From NCBI GenBank assembly GCA_017455495.1, contig JAFTAR010000150.1, positions 1 to 57,070 on the forward strand: DNA of 57,070 nt, read 5' to 3'. Below are positions 8,063 to 17,170 of the stretch, in pieces. Under the pieces are notes generated by a model. The model did no database searches. It was given only the letters and a program-made list of their open reading frames with translations, and was not told the origin of the DNA. The DNA is from Prevotella sp. Lineage in GTDB: Bacteria > Bacteroidota > Bacteroidia > Bacteroidales > Bacteroidaceae. Position 1 is the stretch's first letter. Every line of letters starts with the position of its first letter. The position numbers were made by a program, and so were the translations under genes.

Positions 8063-8082
8063 GCGGCCTTCGGCCTAAATAA
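8063..8082 (+). repeat. stop-codon hairpin repeat, copy 2
   Basis: GCGGCCTTCGGCCTAAATAA immediately follows the susC stop and forms a small GGCC-TTC-GGCC hairpin. It is followed by an A-rich stretch rather than a T-run, so transcription of susD probably continues through it. Confidence 0.6.
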
Positions 8083-8122
8083 CAAATAAAAAAGAAAAAA
8101 TAAAAAAACAATAAAGCGAAGA

Positions 8123-9871
8123 ATGATGAACAATATAACCCATAAATTAAGGGGGCAGATAAGTTTATTATTTATTATTTGTTCTTTATTATTTAGCGTA
8201 AGCGCATGCAGCGACTTCCTTGAGGTGAAGCCCCTTGACCAGATTGTGCTCGACAACTTCTGGAACGAAGAGAGCGATGTGGAGAACGTGATGGCCGGCT
8301 GCTACCTGGCCATGCAGTCGCAGGACTGGATTGACCGCGCCATCATCTGGGGCGAGGCCCGCAGCGAGAACCTCATGGGCGGCGAGCGCATCAGCGACGA
8401 CACCAACCTGAGCAACATTGCTTTGGAGAATATCACATCAAACAATTCCTACAGCACGTGGGTGTCTTTCTACGATGTCATAAACCGCTGTAACACTATT
8501 CTCTACTATGCCCCACAGGTGGCCGAGCGCGACCCCAACTACACTCAGAGCGAGCTGCGCGCCACCATAGCTGAGGCATCGGCACTGCGCGACCTCTGCT
8601 ATTTCTATCTCATCCGCGCCTTCCGCGACGTGCCCTTCAGCACGCAGCCCTATATAGAGGATATTCAAACTATGGACCTGCCGGCAACGCCTTTCAGCGA
8701 GGTGCTCGACTCACTCACCAACGACTTGGAGAACGTAGTTGCCGATGCCGTGAAGTTCTACCCCGTGACGAAAGCTGCCTACCAGACTGGCCGCATCACA
8801 CAGGATGCCATCCACGCCATGCTGTGCGACATGTACCTGTGGAAGCAGGACTACGCCAAGGCTATTGAACATGCCGATGCCGTCATTCAGTCGAAGCAGC
8901 GCACATATCAGGAGGAGTCCGACCGCGTGGGAGGCGTTTCCTCCGGACTCGTAGACCGCCTCATCAACGGCTATCCCCTCATTTCCGATGCTTATACCAG
9001 TGGCAACAGCTTCGGACGCGCTTTCTTCAACATCTTTGCACTGGGCAACTCTTCAGAAAGCATCTTTGAACTGCACTACAACACTGACGATGCCAGCCTG
9101 CCCAACAAGGGTGTCAGTGTGCGCTATGGAAGTGCCGATGGCGGAAACGGCTCGCTGTGTCCCTCTGATGTGGTGGCCAACGACATCAGCGACGGACAGT
9201 TTGCTGTCTTCGCCAACCGCTACGACACACGTTCCTGGGAGAATATTTCACGCGGCAATTCTTCGCAGGTGGTGGCAAAATACGCCTGTCAGGATGCCAT
9301 GGTCAACATCACATCAAATCCCTACAGTGCAAGCTACGGTGCACGCTGGCCCCAGAACCGCTGCCACGCCAACTGGATTATCTACCGTCTGACCGATGTG
9401 ATGCTGATGAAGGCTGAGGCCCTCACACTACAGGTAGACCCCACGGGCAGCGGCACGCTGAGCGATGAGGAAAGGACAACCCTCCGCCAGGCCTTCACGC
9501 TGGTGGATGCCGTTAACCGCCGCTCCTACGGCTATTCACAGACGGTATCGGCCCTCACCTACTCGCGCTATTCCACCAAGACCGCTATGCTGAACCTGGT
9601 GTATGACGAGCGCAACCGCGAGCTTATGTTCGAGGGTAAGCGCTGGTTCGATCTGGTGCGCCGCTCCATGCGCGAGGGCAACACCAACTATCTCATCAGC
9701 CAGGCCGGACGCAAGTATACTAATAACAAGTCGGCTGCTGAAAGCAGGCTGGCTCGCCTCGATGCCATCTTCTGGCCTTACAACGAAGAAGAACTCAAGG
9801 TAAACAAGAACCTGGTACAGAACCCCGCCTTTGGTAGTGGCGACAAGTCAATATTTGAGGTGACACAGTAA
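8123..9871 (+). CDS. SusD/RagB-family surface glycan-binding lipoprotein
   Basis: A 582-residue SusD partner of the upstream susC. The lipoprotein signal ends at lipobox SVSAC. The mature start SDFLEVKPLDQIVLDNFW is the classical SusD N-terminus. The TPR-rich core carries ALRDLCYFYLIRAFRDVPF, and the RagB/SusD C-terminal signature YDERNRELMFEGKRWFDLVRR is near residue 495. It caps the SusC barrel and delivers glycan. Two ATGs are adjacent (8123 and 8126); either could be used. The codons of the signal peptide (8155-8205) are almost identical in DNA to those of the next gene although the mature proteins are unrelated. Confidence 0.95.
   Translation: MMNNITHKLRGQISLLFIICSLLFSVSACSDFLEVKPLDQIVLDNFWNEESDVENVMAGCYLAMQSQDWIDRAIIWGEARSENLMGGERISDDTNLSNIALENITSNNSYSTWVSFYDVINRCNTILYYAPQVAERDPNYTQSELRATIAEASALRDLCYFYLIRAFRDVPFSTQPYIEDIQTMDLPATPFSEVLDSLTNDLENVVADAVKFYPVTKAAYQTGRITQDAIHAMLCDMYLWKQDYAKAIEHADAVIQSKQRTYQEESDRVGGVSSGLVDRLINGYPLISDAYTSGNSFGRAFFNIFALGNSSESIFELHYNTDDASLPNKGVSVRYGSADGGNGSLCPSDVVANDISDGQFAVFANRYDTRSWENISRGNSSQVVAKYACQDAMVNITSNPYSASYGARWPQNRCHANWIIYRLTDVMLMKAEALTLQVDPTGSGTLSDEERTTLRQAFTLVDAVNRRSYGYSQTVSALTYSRYSTKTAMLNLVYDERNRELMFEGKRWFDLVRRSMREGNTNYLISQAGRKYTNNKSAAESRLARLDAIFWPYNEEELKVNKNLVQNPAFGSGDKSIFEVTQ
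8155..8205 (+). repeat. 51-bp signal-peptide cassette, copy 1
   Basis: From GCAGATAAGTTTATTATT to TAGCGTAAGCGC this 51-nt stretch differs at only 2 positions from 9943-9993 in the following FAS1 gene. It encodes the hydrophobic core and lipobox region ISLLFIICSLLFSVSA in both. A partial copy starts the second susC gene (13814-13842). Confidence 0.9.
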
Positions 9872-9898
9872 TAATTTTGAGTAGTTACTTAATGATAT

Positions 9899-11929
9899 AT
9901 GAAGATGGAATTAGTAAAAAGAAAGATAAAGAGCTTAAAGGAGCAGATAAGTTTATTATTCATTATTTGTTCTTTGTTATTTAGCGTAAGCGCGTGTTCT
10001 GACGAGCCTGATGCAGAAAACTTTTACACCTACAAAGGGCAGACGATGAGTGAATACCTGCTTCAGAACCCGCAGTTCAGCCAGTATGCCGCTATCGTGG
10101 AACGTGCCGGTCTGATGAAGCTCCTTTCAGCCTATGGCACCTACACCTGCTTCGCGCCCACCAACGATGCCGTTGATGCCTACCTGCAGCAGCGCGGCTT
10201 GAGCGACATCAGCCAGCTCACCGATGCCGACTGCGACACCATTGCCCGCACTCACTTGGTAAACAACTTGTTCTCTACTGCCGAGATGGGCGACGGCGTT
10301 TTGGCCACTGCCAATATGAACCGGCGCTATCTGGAAGTAAGCCACGGCTTGGACGAGAGCGACAATGCCGTTGTGTTCCTTAACGAGGATGCACACATCA
10401 TCTATGAGTTGCAGGACGACTCAGTAGACAACGGCATCATGCAGCCTGTGGACCGTGTGCTGGAGAGTTCCAACCGAATGATAGTGGACCTGATGAAGCT
10501 CAACCCGAACGTCTCTCTCTTCGTAGAGGCACTTATGCAGACCGGCGTAGCCGATTCCCTCTACCTTTATAAAGATAACAACTGGGACCCCTCGCCCTAT
10601 CCACGCTGGTACTACTCAAGCGACATAAACAGCGAGAGTGCCACCGTGCCCGAAGAGATGCTCTATGGCTTCACCATCTTCGCAGAGCCAGACTCCATCT
10701 ACCGCGAGAAATACGGCATCACCACCCTGCAGCAGCTCTATGAAAAGGCATGCGAAATCTACGATGCCGTCTACCCCGAAGATGCCGCCCAGCCCTGGCA
10801 TGCCTTCGACCAGCTCACCGACCGCCGCAATCCGCTGAACCGCTTTGTAAGCTATCACATCCTGGGCTGCAACGTCATAAGCAAGGAGAAGCTCACGCCC
10901 TACAATGTGCTCAACAGCAACGGTCTTGTTGACATTGGCATAGAGACTACTCAGAACAACCCCGAAGACTGGTACAAGACACTCCTTTCCCACACCATGA
11001 TCAACGTCCAGAAGCTCACCGTTGGAAAGTTCCTGGGCCAGGGCACTCGCAACGCCCACTATGTGAACCGCCGCTACGACACGCAGTTCCAGTACGAAGG
11101 TCAGCAGGTTGACAAGGTGACGGGCTACAAGAGTGCAGCCATGAACGGCATCTATTTCTATGTAAACGACATTGTGGCCTTCGACGTCAAGACACGCGAC
11201 GAGGTTCAGAACCGCCGCATACGCATGGACTTCTCCACGCTCTTCCCCGAGATGATCACCAATGGTGTGCGCCTCAACGGCGACCCCACCCACGGTCACG
11301 ACGAGGCCGAGCGCTACGGCAAGAACTACTATTTCCCACAGGGCTATCTGAAGGGAGTCAAGGTTAACGGCTACCTGCTCTACCGCCGTCCGCACAACCA
11401 CTACCGCTGCTTCCAGGGCGACGAGATAAACCTGCAGGGCGACTACGACGTTACCTTCCCCATCCCCCCAGTGCCCTCAGAGGGTGAGTATCAGATTCGA
11501 CTGGGCTATGCACCCAGCAGCACCCGTGGCATCGGACAGGTCTATTTCGACGACAAGCCTCAGGGCATACCTATTGACATGACCAAGTCGCTCAACGACC
11601 TTGGCGTGCCCCTCGCCAGCAACTACAACCTGCTCTCACGCGATGAGAAGGTGGCAGAGCGCAAAGCCCTTAAGAACCTTGACTATTATCGTGGCCCGAT
11701 GGGTGCCTATATGCTCCAAAGCGGATCACACTATTTCCTGGGTCTCCATGCACAAAGCGTGCGCCGCGTAGTGTGCACCGTCCACATCAGCCCCGACGAG
11801 GACCATTTCCTGCGCTTCCGCAATGTCTCCAACAATGGTTCCAGCGAACTCATGCTTGATTTCATAGAGATTGTACCCCGCAGCGTCTATGGTGTTACCG
11901 ATGAGGGTGAGCCTGAGGACGACCTGTAA
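9899..11929 (+). CDS. FAS1-domain lipoprotein with C-terminal beta-sandwich
   Basis: 676 residues with a lipoprotein signal ending at SVSAC. FAS1 unit 1 covers about residues 45-165 (YTCFAPTNDAVDAYL, later IMQPVDRVL). A second, expanded FAS1-like unit covers about 170-440 (TIFAEPDSIY, AMNGIYFYVNDIVAFD). Residues 440-660 form a beta-rich module (GYLKGVKVNGYLLYR, GEYQIRLGYAPSS, FLRFRNVSNNGSSELMLDFIEIVP) that looks like a galactose-binding or CBM-type sandwich. It lies 27 bp after susD in the same operon. Probable cell-surface glycan-binding component working with the SusCD pair; ligand unknown. The DNA encoding its signal peptide duplicates that of the susD gene. Confidence 0.75.
   Translation: MKMELVKRKIKSLKEQISLLFIICSLLFSVSACSDEPDAENFYTYKGQTMSEYLLQNPQFSQYAAIVERAGLMKLLSAYGTYTCFAPTNDAVDAYLQQRGLSDISQLTDADCDTIARTHLVNNLFSTAEMGDGVLATANMNRRYLEVSHGLDESDNAVVFLNEDAHIIYELQDDSVDNGIMQPVDRVLESSNRMIVDLMKLNPNVSLFVEALMQTGVADSLYLYKDNNWDPSPYPRWYYSSDINSESATVPEEMLYGFTIFAEPDSIYREKYGITTLQQLYEKACEIYDAVYPEDAAQPWHAFDQLTDRRNPLNRFVSYHILGCNVISKEKLTPYNVLNSNGLVDIGIETTQNNPEDWYKTLLSHTMINVQKLTVGKFLGQGTRNAHYVNRRYDTQFQYEGQQVDKVTGYKSAAMNGIYFYVNDIVAFDVKTRDEVQNRRIRMDFSTLFPEMITNGVRLNGDPTHGHDEAERYGKNYYFPQGYLKGVKVNGYLLYRRPHNHYRCFQGDEINLQGDYDVTFPIPPVPSEGEYQIRLGYAPSSTRGIGQVYFDDKPQGIPIDMTKSLNDLGVPLASNYNLLSRDEKVAERKALKNLDYYRGPMGAYMLQSGSHYFLGLHAQSVRRVVCTVHISPDEDHFLRFRNVSNNGSSELMLDFIEIVPRSVYGVTDEGEPEDDL
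9943..9993 (+). repeat. 51-bp signal-peptide cassette, copy 2
   Basis: Matches 8155-8205 at 49 of 51 positions. The flanking coding sequence on both sides is unrelated between the two genes, so the similarity is confined to the signal-peptide core and lipobox region. Confidence 0.9.
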
Positions 11930-11949
11930 AAGCCCACTCAAGCTAAATA

Positions 11950-12110
11950 GCCCACCCAAGCCCTCCCAAAGGGAGGGATGTTTGGACACAAGATTTTACT
12001 TCAAATACAAATGATACATATATGAATAAAATGACAAAAATAATAAAAGCTCTACTTGCCGCCCTCTTAACTATATCAACATCCCTCCCTTTGGGAGGGC
12101 TTGGGTGGGC
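11950..12110 (+). repeat. 33-bp perfect inverted repeat bracketing a FAS1 gene start
   Basis: The arm at 11950-11982 (GCCCACCCAAGCCCTCCC..., in the spacer) is perfectly complementary to 12078-12110, which lies within codons 19-30 of the next gene. The start ATG at 12022 lies in the loop of about 95 nt. Each arm also contains the smaller palindrome CCCTCCC-AAA-GGGAGGG. The inner arm encodes STSLPLGGLGWAL, the core of the signal peptide. In mRNA this stem could hide the start or stall elongation. Confidence 0.9.
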
Positions 12111-13743
12111 CTTAAGCCTTGCCTCCTGCACCGACAAGTGGGACGACCACTACACCGAAGACCAGCAGCTGAGCGGCACACTCTGGGCAGCCATGCAGCA
12201 GAACAGCCAGCTGAGCAACTTCTGCAGCGTGCTGCAGGCCACTGGCTATGATGCCCGTCTGGCCAGCAGCCAGATGTTTACCGTCTTTGCACCCACCAAC
12301 GACCATTTCACCACTGCTGAGGCCGAGACACTCATCAGCCGCTACCAGAGGGAGAAGAATGCCGGCACCCGCGATGCCGACAACCAGGTGATACGCCAGT
12401 TCGTGCAGAACCACATCGCCCTGTTCAACAAGAGCGTGTCTTCACTCACCAACGACTCGCTAAAGATGATGAACGGCAAGTATCGCGTGCTCACCGGCAC
12501 CACCTTCGGTTCAGGCACGCTGCTCACCTCCAACCAGTATGCCACCAACGGCGTGCTCTACACCATAAGCAGTCCTGAAGCCTACTTTGCCAATGTCTAC
12601 GAATACCTCTCGCAGAGCGGACGCACCGACTCGCTTTACAGTTTCCTCAGCAGCTACAATGTCTATGAGTTTGATGAGGAAGAGAGTGTGCCCGGCGACA
12701 TCGTTGACGGCAAGACGGTGTACCTCGACTCCGTGTTCCACCTCACCAACTCGCTGCTGCGCGAGTACGGTCCGATAACCCGTGAGGACTCCACATACCT
12801 GCTGCTGGCTCCTACCGACGATGCCTGGAGCCAGATGTTCAATGAGTACATCAACTATTTCAACTACAACAACCTCACCTCCAAGCGCGACTCCATGGTT
12901 CTCACCCACACGCGCCGAGCCATTGCCGACGGCACTATCTTCAATCTCAATTCCCAGAAGTCGCCTGCCGACTCGCTCATATCCACTGCCTACGAGCTTC
13001 TTTACCGCAACCAGCCCAACTACCGTGACCAGCGCTACTACGTATATTACAATCCCAATGCTGCCAACGGAATCCTTACAGGAGCAGAGACCGTGCAGTG
13101 CAGTAACGGCACCGTGGCAATCCAGCCCAATTGGAGGATAGACAAGTTCCAGAGTTTCTTACAGCAAATCAAGGTGGAGTGTGAGCAGACGCGCTATGTT
13201 GACACTATTGTCCAGGCCCGCGAGCCGCTTAGCCTGCGTGCTGTCCCCATCTCAAACCCTTTCTACGGATTAGTATCAGAAAACAGCTTTGCCGAGGCAC
13301 AGCCCCTCACCTCCAGCTCGTCTACCAGCGTGACGTATGCCATTCCCGACCAGCTCTCAAACATCGGCTACGACATCTACTGTGTCTTTGTGCCGGCCAT
13401 CGCGTTCAACGAGAATGCCTCTGACGAGGATCGCCTTCCGTGCCGTGTGCGTTTCACAATTACATACCGCAATCAGAACGACTCCGTCATCAGCCAAACC
13501 TTAAGGCGCCCGGCTGACAACTCCGTCAATTATGAAACGACGGCCGATGTCGTTGACTCTGTCCTTGTAGCTTCTAACTATGTATTCCCCACGTGTGCAC
13601 TTGACCTTGAAGACCCTCAGGTTACGCTACGTGTGCAAAGCAATGTCACAAGCAGTCTGTCGTCGCGCTATACTCGCACACTCAGGCTTGACTGCATCAT
13701 TCTGAAGCCGCACGAGGCGGGCGATGCCCTAAAGAATAAATGA
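12022..13743 (+). CDS. FAS1-domain lipoprotein with C-terminal beta-domain
   Basis: 573 residues. The signal peptide core STSLPLGGLGWALSLASC is encoded by one arm of a repeat. The lipobox is SLASC. Two FAS1-like units cover about residues 45-190 (MFTVFAPTNDHFTTAEAE, then YATNGVLYTIS) and 195-370 (YLLLAPTDDAW, then CSNGTVAIQPNWRID). A beta-rich C-terminal domain spans about 375-565 (YDIYCVFVPAIAFNE, RVRFTITYRNQNDSVI). It is the third FAS1 lipoprotein of the operon and directly precedes the second susC. A surface binding or docking role is inferred from location. The start is the first ATG in a run of MNKMTK; the second (12031) is also possible. Confidence 0.75.
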   Translation: MNKMTKIIKALLAALLTISTSLPLGGLGWALSLASCTDKWDDHYTEDQQLSGTLWAAMQQNSQLSNFCSVLQATGYDARLASSQMFTVFAPTNDHFTTAEAETLISRYQREKNAGTRDADNQVIRQFVQNHIALFNKSVSSLTNDSLKMMNGKYRVLTGTTFGSGTLLTSNQYATNGVLYTISSPEAYFANVYEYLSQSGRTDSLYSFLSSYNVYEFDEEESVPGDIVDGKTVYLDSVFHLTNSLLREYGPITREDSTYLLLAPTDDAWSQMFNEYINYFNYNNLTSKRDSMVLTHTRRAIADGTIFNLNSQKSPADSLISTAYELLYRNQPNYRDQRYYVYYNPNAANGILTGAETVQCSNGTVAIQPNWRIDKFQSFLQQIKVECEQTRYVDTIVQAREPLSLRAVPISNPFYGLVSENSFAEAQPLTSSSSTSVTYAIPDQLSNIGYDIYCVFVPAIAFNENASDEDRLPCRVRFTITYRNQNDSVISQTLRRPADNSVNYETTADVVDSVLVASNYVFPTCALDLEDPQVTLRVQSNVTSSLSSRYTRTLRLDCIILKPHEAGDALKNK

Positions 13744-13749
13744 ATAATG

Positions 13750-13831
13750 AATAAATAATAAACGTAACACAACGATGAAAAGAAACAATCAAATCACAGG
13801 AAACAAATACTGGGTAAGTTTATTATTTATT
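13750..13831 (+). repeat. 14-bp inverted repeat bracketing the second susC start
   Basis: AATAAATAATAAAC at 13750-13763 is the exact complement of GTTTATTATTTATT at 13818-13831 inside the signal-peptide codons. The ATG at 13775 lies between the arms. Confidence 0.6.
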
Positions 13832-16800
13832 ATTTGTTCTTTGTTCACTACCACCGCAGGGGCGCAGACTCCCCTTCGCGGCCGCGTGCTGGATGCAGCC
13901 ACCGGCCAGCCGCTGCCAGGCGTCATCGTCAGCTCCGACCAGCTGAAGGGCTATAGCACACTAACCGACGAGGAGGGCCGCTACGAACTGCTGCTGCCCG
14001 ACTACTGCTCGGCCATCAATTTCTCCGCCCCCGATTTCAACACCGTGGTGAAAGGCATCGGCCGCGACTCTATCATGCCCGATGTTAGACTCTATCCCGC
14101 CACGCTGTCCGACTTTGCCACGGGCACTCCCACGGCCCACACCTCACCCTACACCTCGGCACTGACCATTGAAGACGAGCTGCAGCATCAGCTGGGGGCA
14201 CTGGTGCACACCACTGGCCGCAGCGGTACCCCTGGCATTGGCAGCGTCATGTTCATTGAGGGCCTCGGCTCGCTCAATGCCAACGCACAGCCGCTGATTG
14301 TCGTTGATGGCGTCATCTACGACCAGCAGCGCGACCGTCAGATGCTGCACGGCGGTTTCTTCAACAACGTGCTTAGCAACATCTCGCCGGCCGACATTGA
14401 GCAGGTGCAAGTGTTGCGCAACGGTACAGCACTCTATGGTGCCAAGGGGTCAAACGGCGTCATTCTCATACAGACTCGCCGCAACAAGTCGATGGCAACA
14501 CGCATCACGGCCAGCATCTCGGGCGGTGTCACCTTCGAACCCCGTTTCATTGACATGATGGGGGCTGAGCAGTACCGAAGCTATGCCAGCGAACTGCTGA
14601 AAACCACCAACACCACCGTGAGCGACTTCAAGTTCCTAAACGAAGACCCCAACTATCACTACTACCGCCAGTACCACAACGATACCGACTGGAAGGACGA
14701 GGTCTACCGCATGGCCTTCACCCAGAACTACGGCATCAATGTTGAAGGCGGCGACGACGTGGCCAACTACAACCTCTCCTTGGGATATGTCAACGCTCAG
14801 AGCACGCTTGACTACAATGCCATGAACCGCCTGAACGTGCGTTTCAACACCGACATCAAGTTCTCCGACCGCTTCTTCACCCGCTTCGATGCCTCGTTCT
14901 CAAACCTCAGCCGCAACCTGCGCGACGACGGCACCCCCAGCGGCTATGACAACGGCCCCATCTCCTCGCCTTCATTCCTGGCCTACGCCAAGAGTCCCTT
15001 CCTCAGCCCCTTCGCCTATGCCGGCGGTCAGCTGAGCGACCACCTTGACGTGAACGACGAGGCCTACCTTGACGAGGCCCTGCACAACTACCAGACCTAC
15101 AACTGGCGCTTAGGCAACCCCTACGCACTCAATGTCTATGGCGACGCAGAGAACAAGAACCGTTTCCAGAACTCCATGCTCAACATTGCCGTCACGCCGC
15201 GCTTCGACTTCAATGCCAGCCTGAGCCTCAGCGAGCATTTCAGCTACAACCTGGTGAGCACCAACGAGAAGTACTACATACCCATCTACGGCACACCCGA
15301 CTACTACGTGCAGAGCCTGGCCTCCACACGCGAAAACGAGAGCCGTTCGCTCTTTTCCAAGCAGAACTCTGTGATGAGCGACACTCGCCTACAGTGGCGC
15401 CACCGCTACGGTGCGCACAACATCAACGCCTTTGGCGGAGCAAGAATCAACTGGGAGAGCTTCACCCTTGACACCCAGCTGGGCTATGACACCGGCAACG
15501 ACAAGACGCCCTTCATTCAGAGCGGCCCCAACTCCACTGCCGATGGCAACAGTGCCTCGTGGACTACTATCTCGTGGTATGCACAGGCACAGTACGACTA
15601 TCTGCAGCGCTACTTCTTGCAGCTTAACCTCACGGCCGACACCTCGTCTGACTACGGTCTTGATGCCGACGGCGGCCTGAAAGCCTTCGGTGCCCGCTGG
15701 GGCCTGTTCCCCGGCGTTCAGGTAGGCTGGGTGCTCACCTCCGAACCGTGGTTTGCCCGCGTGCCAGGCATTGACTACTTGCGCCTTAATGCCGGCTTTG
15801 ACATCACTGGCAATGACGACATCAACCACCTGGCAGCCCGCAGCTACTTCTCTTCCGAGCAATATATGGGAGCCGTGACTGGACTTAGCCTCGGCAACAT
15901 TGGCAACAGCCGCCTGCAGTGGGAGCGTACCAGGAAGTTCCATGTAGGCCTTGACGGAAATTTCCTTGACAACAGGCTTAGCGTGCACCTGAACATCTTC
16001 AGTTCCAAGACCGACAATCTGCTGACGCTGCAGCGCCTGAGCTACCTCACCGGTCTTGACACCAACTGGAGGAATGGCGGTGCCATGACCAACAAAGGTG
16101 TAGACCTGTCGCTCACCGGGCGTATCATCGTCACCCGCGACTGGCAGTGGGAGGTAGGTGCCAGCATGGGCCACTACAACAACAAGGTGACAGAGCTGCC
16201 TGCCTCTACCACGCCCGACGGTCTTGCCGCCGGAACCACCACCAGCCTCTACGGCGCCACCATCCTCACCGCCGTTGGGCAGGCCGCCAATGTGTTCTAC
16301 GGCTACCGTGCCGAGGGAGTCTTCGCCACTACCGAGGAGGCTGCCGCAGCCAACCTCTGCATCGTGGCCGACAACGGTGTTGACCGCAACTATTTCCAGG
16401 CCGGCGACGTGCGCTTTGCCGACCTCGACCACAACGGCATCATCAACGATGCCGACCGCACCATCATTGGCGACCCCAATCCCGACATCTACGGCAACAT
16501 CACCACCAGCCTCAACTGGAAGCGCTGGCGGCTCGATGCAGCACTAACCTACTCACTGGGCAACGACATCTACAACTACCAGCGCTCTCAGTTGGAGGGC
16601 GGCAGCCGCTTCATGAACCAGACCATTGCCATGACACGCCGCTGGCACGGCGAGGGCCACGTTACCGACATGCCCCGCATTACCTTCCAGGACCCCATGG
16701 GCAACGCCCGCTTCAGCGACCGCTGGATAGAAGACGGCAGCTACCTGAAGCTCAGCACCGTCACCCTCAGCTACCGCCTGCCAGTCAACTCGCAGTTCCT

Positions 16801-16969
16801 GCAGGGCCTGGAGTTCTGGGTGCAGGGCAACAATCTGCTCACCTTTACCGGCTACCTGGGTGGCGACCCAGAGACGGCCATCACATCGGGCATCATCGGA
16901 CAGGGCATTGACACCGGCCTGCTGCCACAGAGCCGCTCCGTGCTGGCAGGAGTGAAGATCAACCTATAA
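13775..16969 (+). CDS. second SusC-family TonB-dependent transporter
   Basis: 1064 residues. A signal peptide (to TTAGAQ, about residue 31) is followed by a CarboxypepD_reg-like domain (LRGRVLDAATGQPLPGVIV, 33-110), a plug domain (IEDELQHQLGALVHTT, QPLIVVDGVIYDQQ, NISPADIEQVQVLRNGTAL, NGVILIQTRRN; about 125-235) and a beta-barrel that ends in SVLAGVKINL. It differs clearly from the first SusC (the plug lacks the LKDAAATAIYGSRG form and has LRNGTALYGAKGSNG), so the operon carries two non-identical importers, perhaps for different products of one polymer. susD follows 108 bp downstream. Confidence 0.93.
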   Translation: MKRNNQITGNKYWVSLLFIICSLFTTTAGAQTPLRGRVLDAATGQPLPGVIVSSDQLKGYSTLTDEEGRYELLLPDYCSAINFSAPDFNTVVKGIGRDSIMPDVRLYPATLSDFATGTPTAHTSPYTSALTIEDELQHQLGALVHTTGRSGTPGIGSVMFIEGLGSLNANAQPLIVVDGVIYDQQRDRQMLHGGFFNNVLSNISPADIEQVQVLRNGTALYGAKGSNGVILIQTRRNKSMATRITASISGGVTFEPRFIDMMGAEQYRSYASELLKTTNTTVSDFKFLNEDPNYHYYRQYHNDTDWKDEVYRMAFTQNYGINVEGGDDVANYNLSLGYVNAQSTLDYNAMNRLNVRFNTDIKFSDRFFTRFDASFSNLSRNLRDDGTPSGYDNGPISSPSFLAYAKSPFLSPFAYAGGQLSDHLDVNDEAYLDEALHNYQTYNWRLGNPYALNVYGDAENKNRFQNSMLNIAVTPRFDFNASLSLSEHFSYNLVSTNEKYYIPIYGTPDYYVQSLASTRENESRSLFSKQNSVMSDTRLQWRHRYGAHNINAFGGARINWESFTLDTQLGYDTGNDKTPFIQSGPNSTADGNSASWTTISWYAQAQYDYLQRYFLQLNLTADTSSDYGLDADGGLKAFGARWGLFPGVQVGWVLTSEPWFARVPGIDYLRLNAGFDITGNDDINHLAARSYFSSEQYMGAVTGLSLGNIGNSRLQWERTRKFHVGLDGNFLDNRLSVHLNIFSSKTDNLLTLQRLSYLTGLDTNWRNGGAMTNKGVDLSLTGRIIVTRDWQWEVGASMGHYNNKVTELPASTTPDGLAAGTTTSLYGATILTAVGQAANVFYGYRAEGVFATTEEAAAANLCIVADNGVDRNYFQAGDVRFADLDHNGIINDADRTIIGDPNPDIYGNITTSLNWKRWRLDAALTYSLGNDIYNYQRSQLEGGSRFMNQTIAMTRRWHGEGHVTDMPRITFQDPMGNARFSDRWIEDGSYLKLSTVTLSYRLPVNSQFLQGLEFWVQGNNLLTFTGYLGGDPETAITSGIIGQGIDTGLLPQSRSVLAGVKINL

Positions 16970-16970
16970 A

Positions 16971-17170
16971 GACCCTCCCCCACCCCATTCCCGAGCGAGG
17001 CTCGCCTACCCGTAGCCTTTCCCTGTAGGGAGGGGGAGTTAATAGACTTGCAAAAACAATAAAAAGAACAATTCGTTATGACAAACGTGTTAAAAAACAA
17101 AATAAGGAGTTTCTTCCGCTTCACTATTTTTTCACTTCTCCCCCTCACAGTGGGAGGCTGGGTGGGGGGC
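16971..17170 (+). repeat. imperfect GC-rich inverted repeat bracketing the second susD start
   Basis: The spacer arm (16971-17040, ACCCTCCCCCACCCC...GGGAGGGGGAGTT) is related in inverted orientation to 17136-17170 (CTCCCCCTCACAGTGGG...GGGTGGGGGG) inside the signal-peptide codons. The spacer arm carries about 30 extra nt in its middle, including CGAGCGAGGCTCG. The ATG at 17078 lies between. Same layout as at 11950-12110. Confidence 0.65.

Noticed and set aside
15389..16432. 347-residue ORF on the minus strand inside the second susC gene
   Set aside because: Antisense shadow of a well-supported SusC barrel with low-complexity Val/Gly composition.
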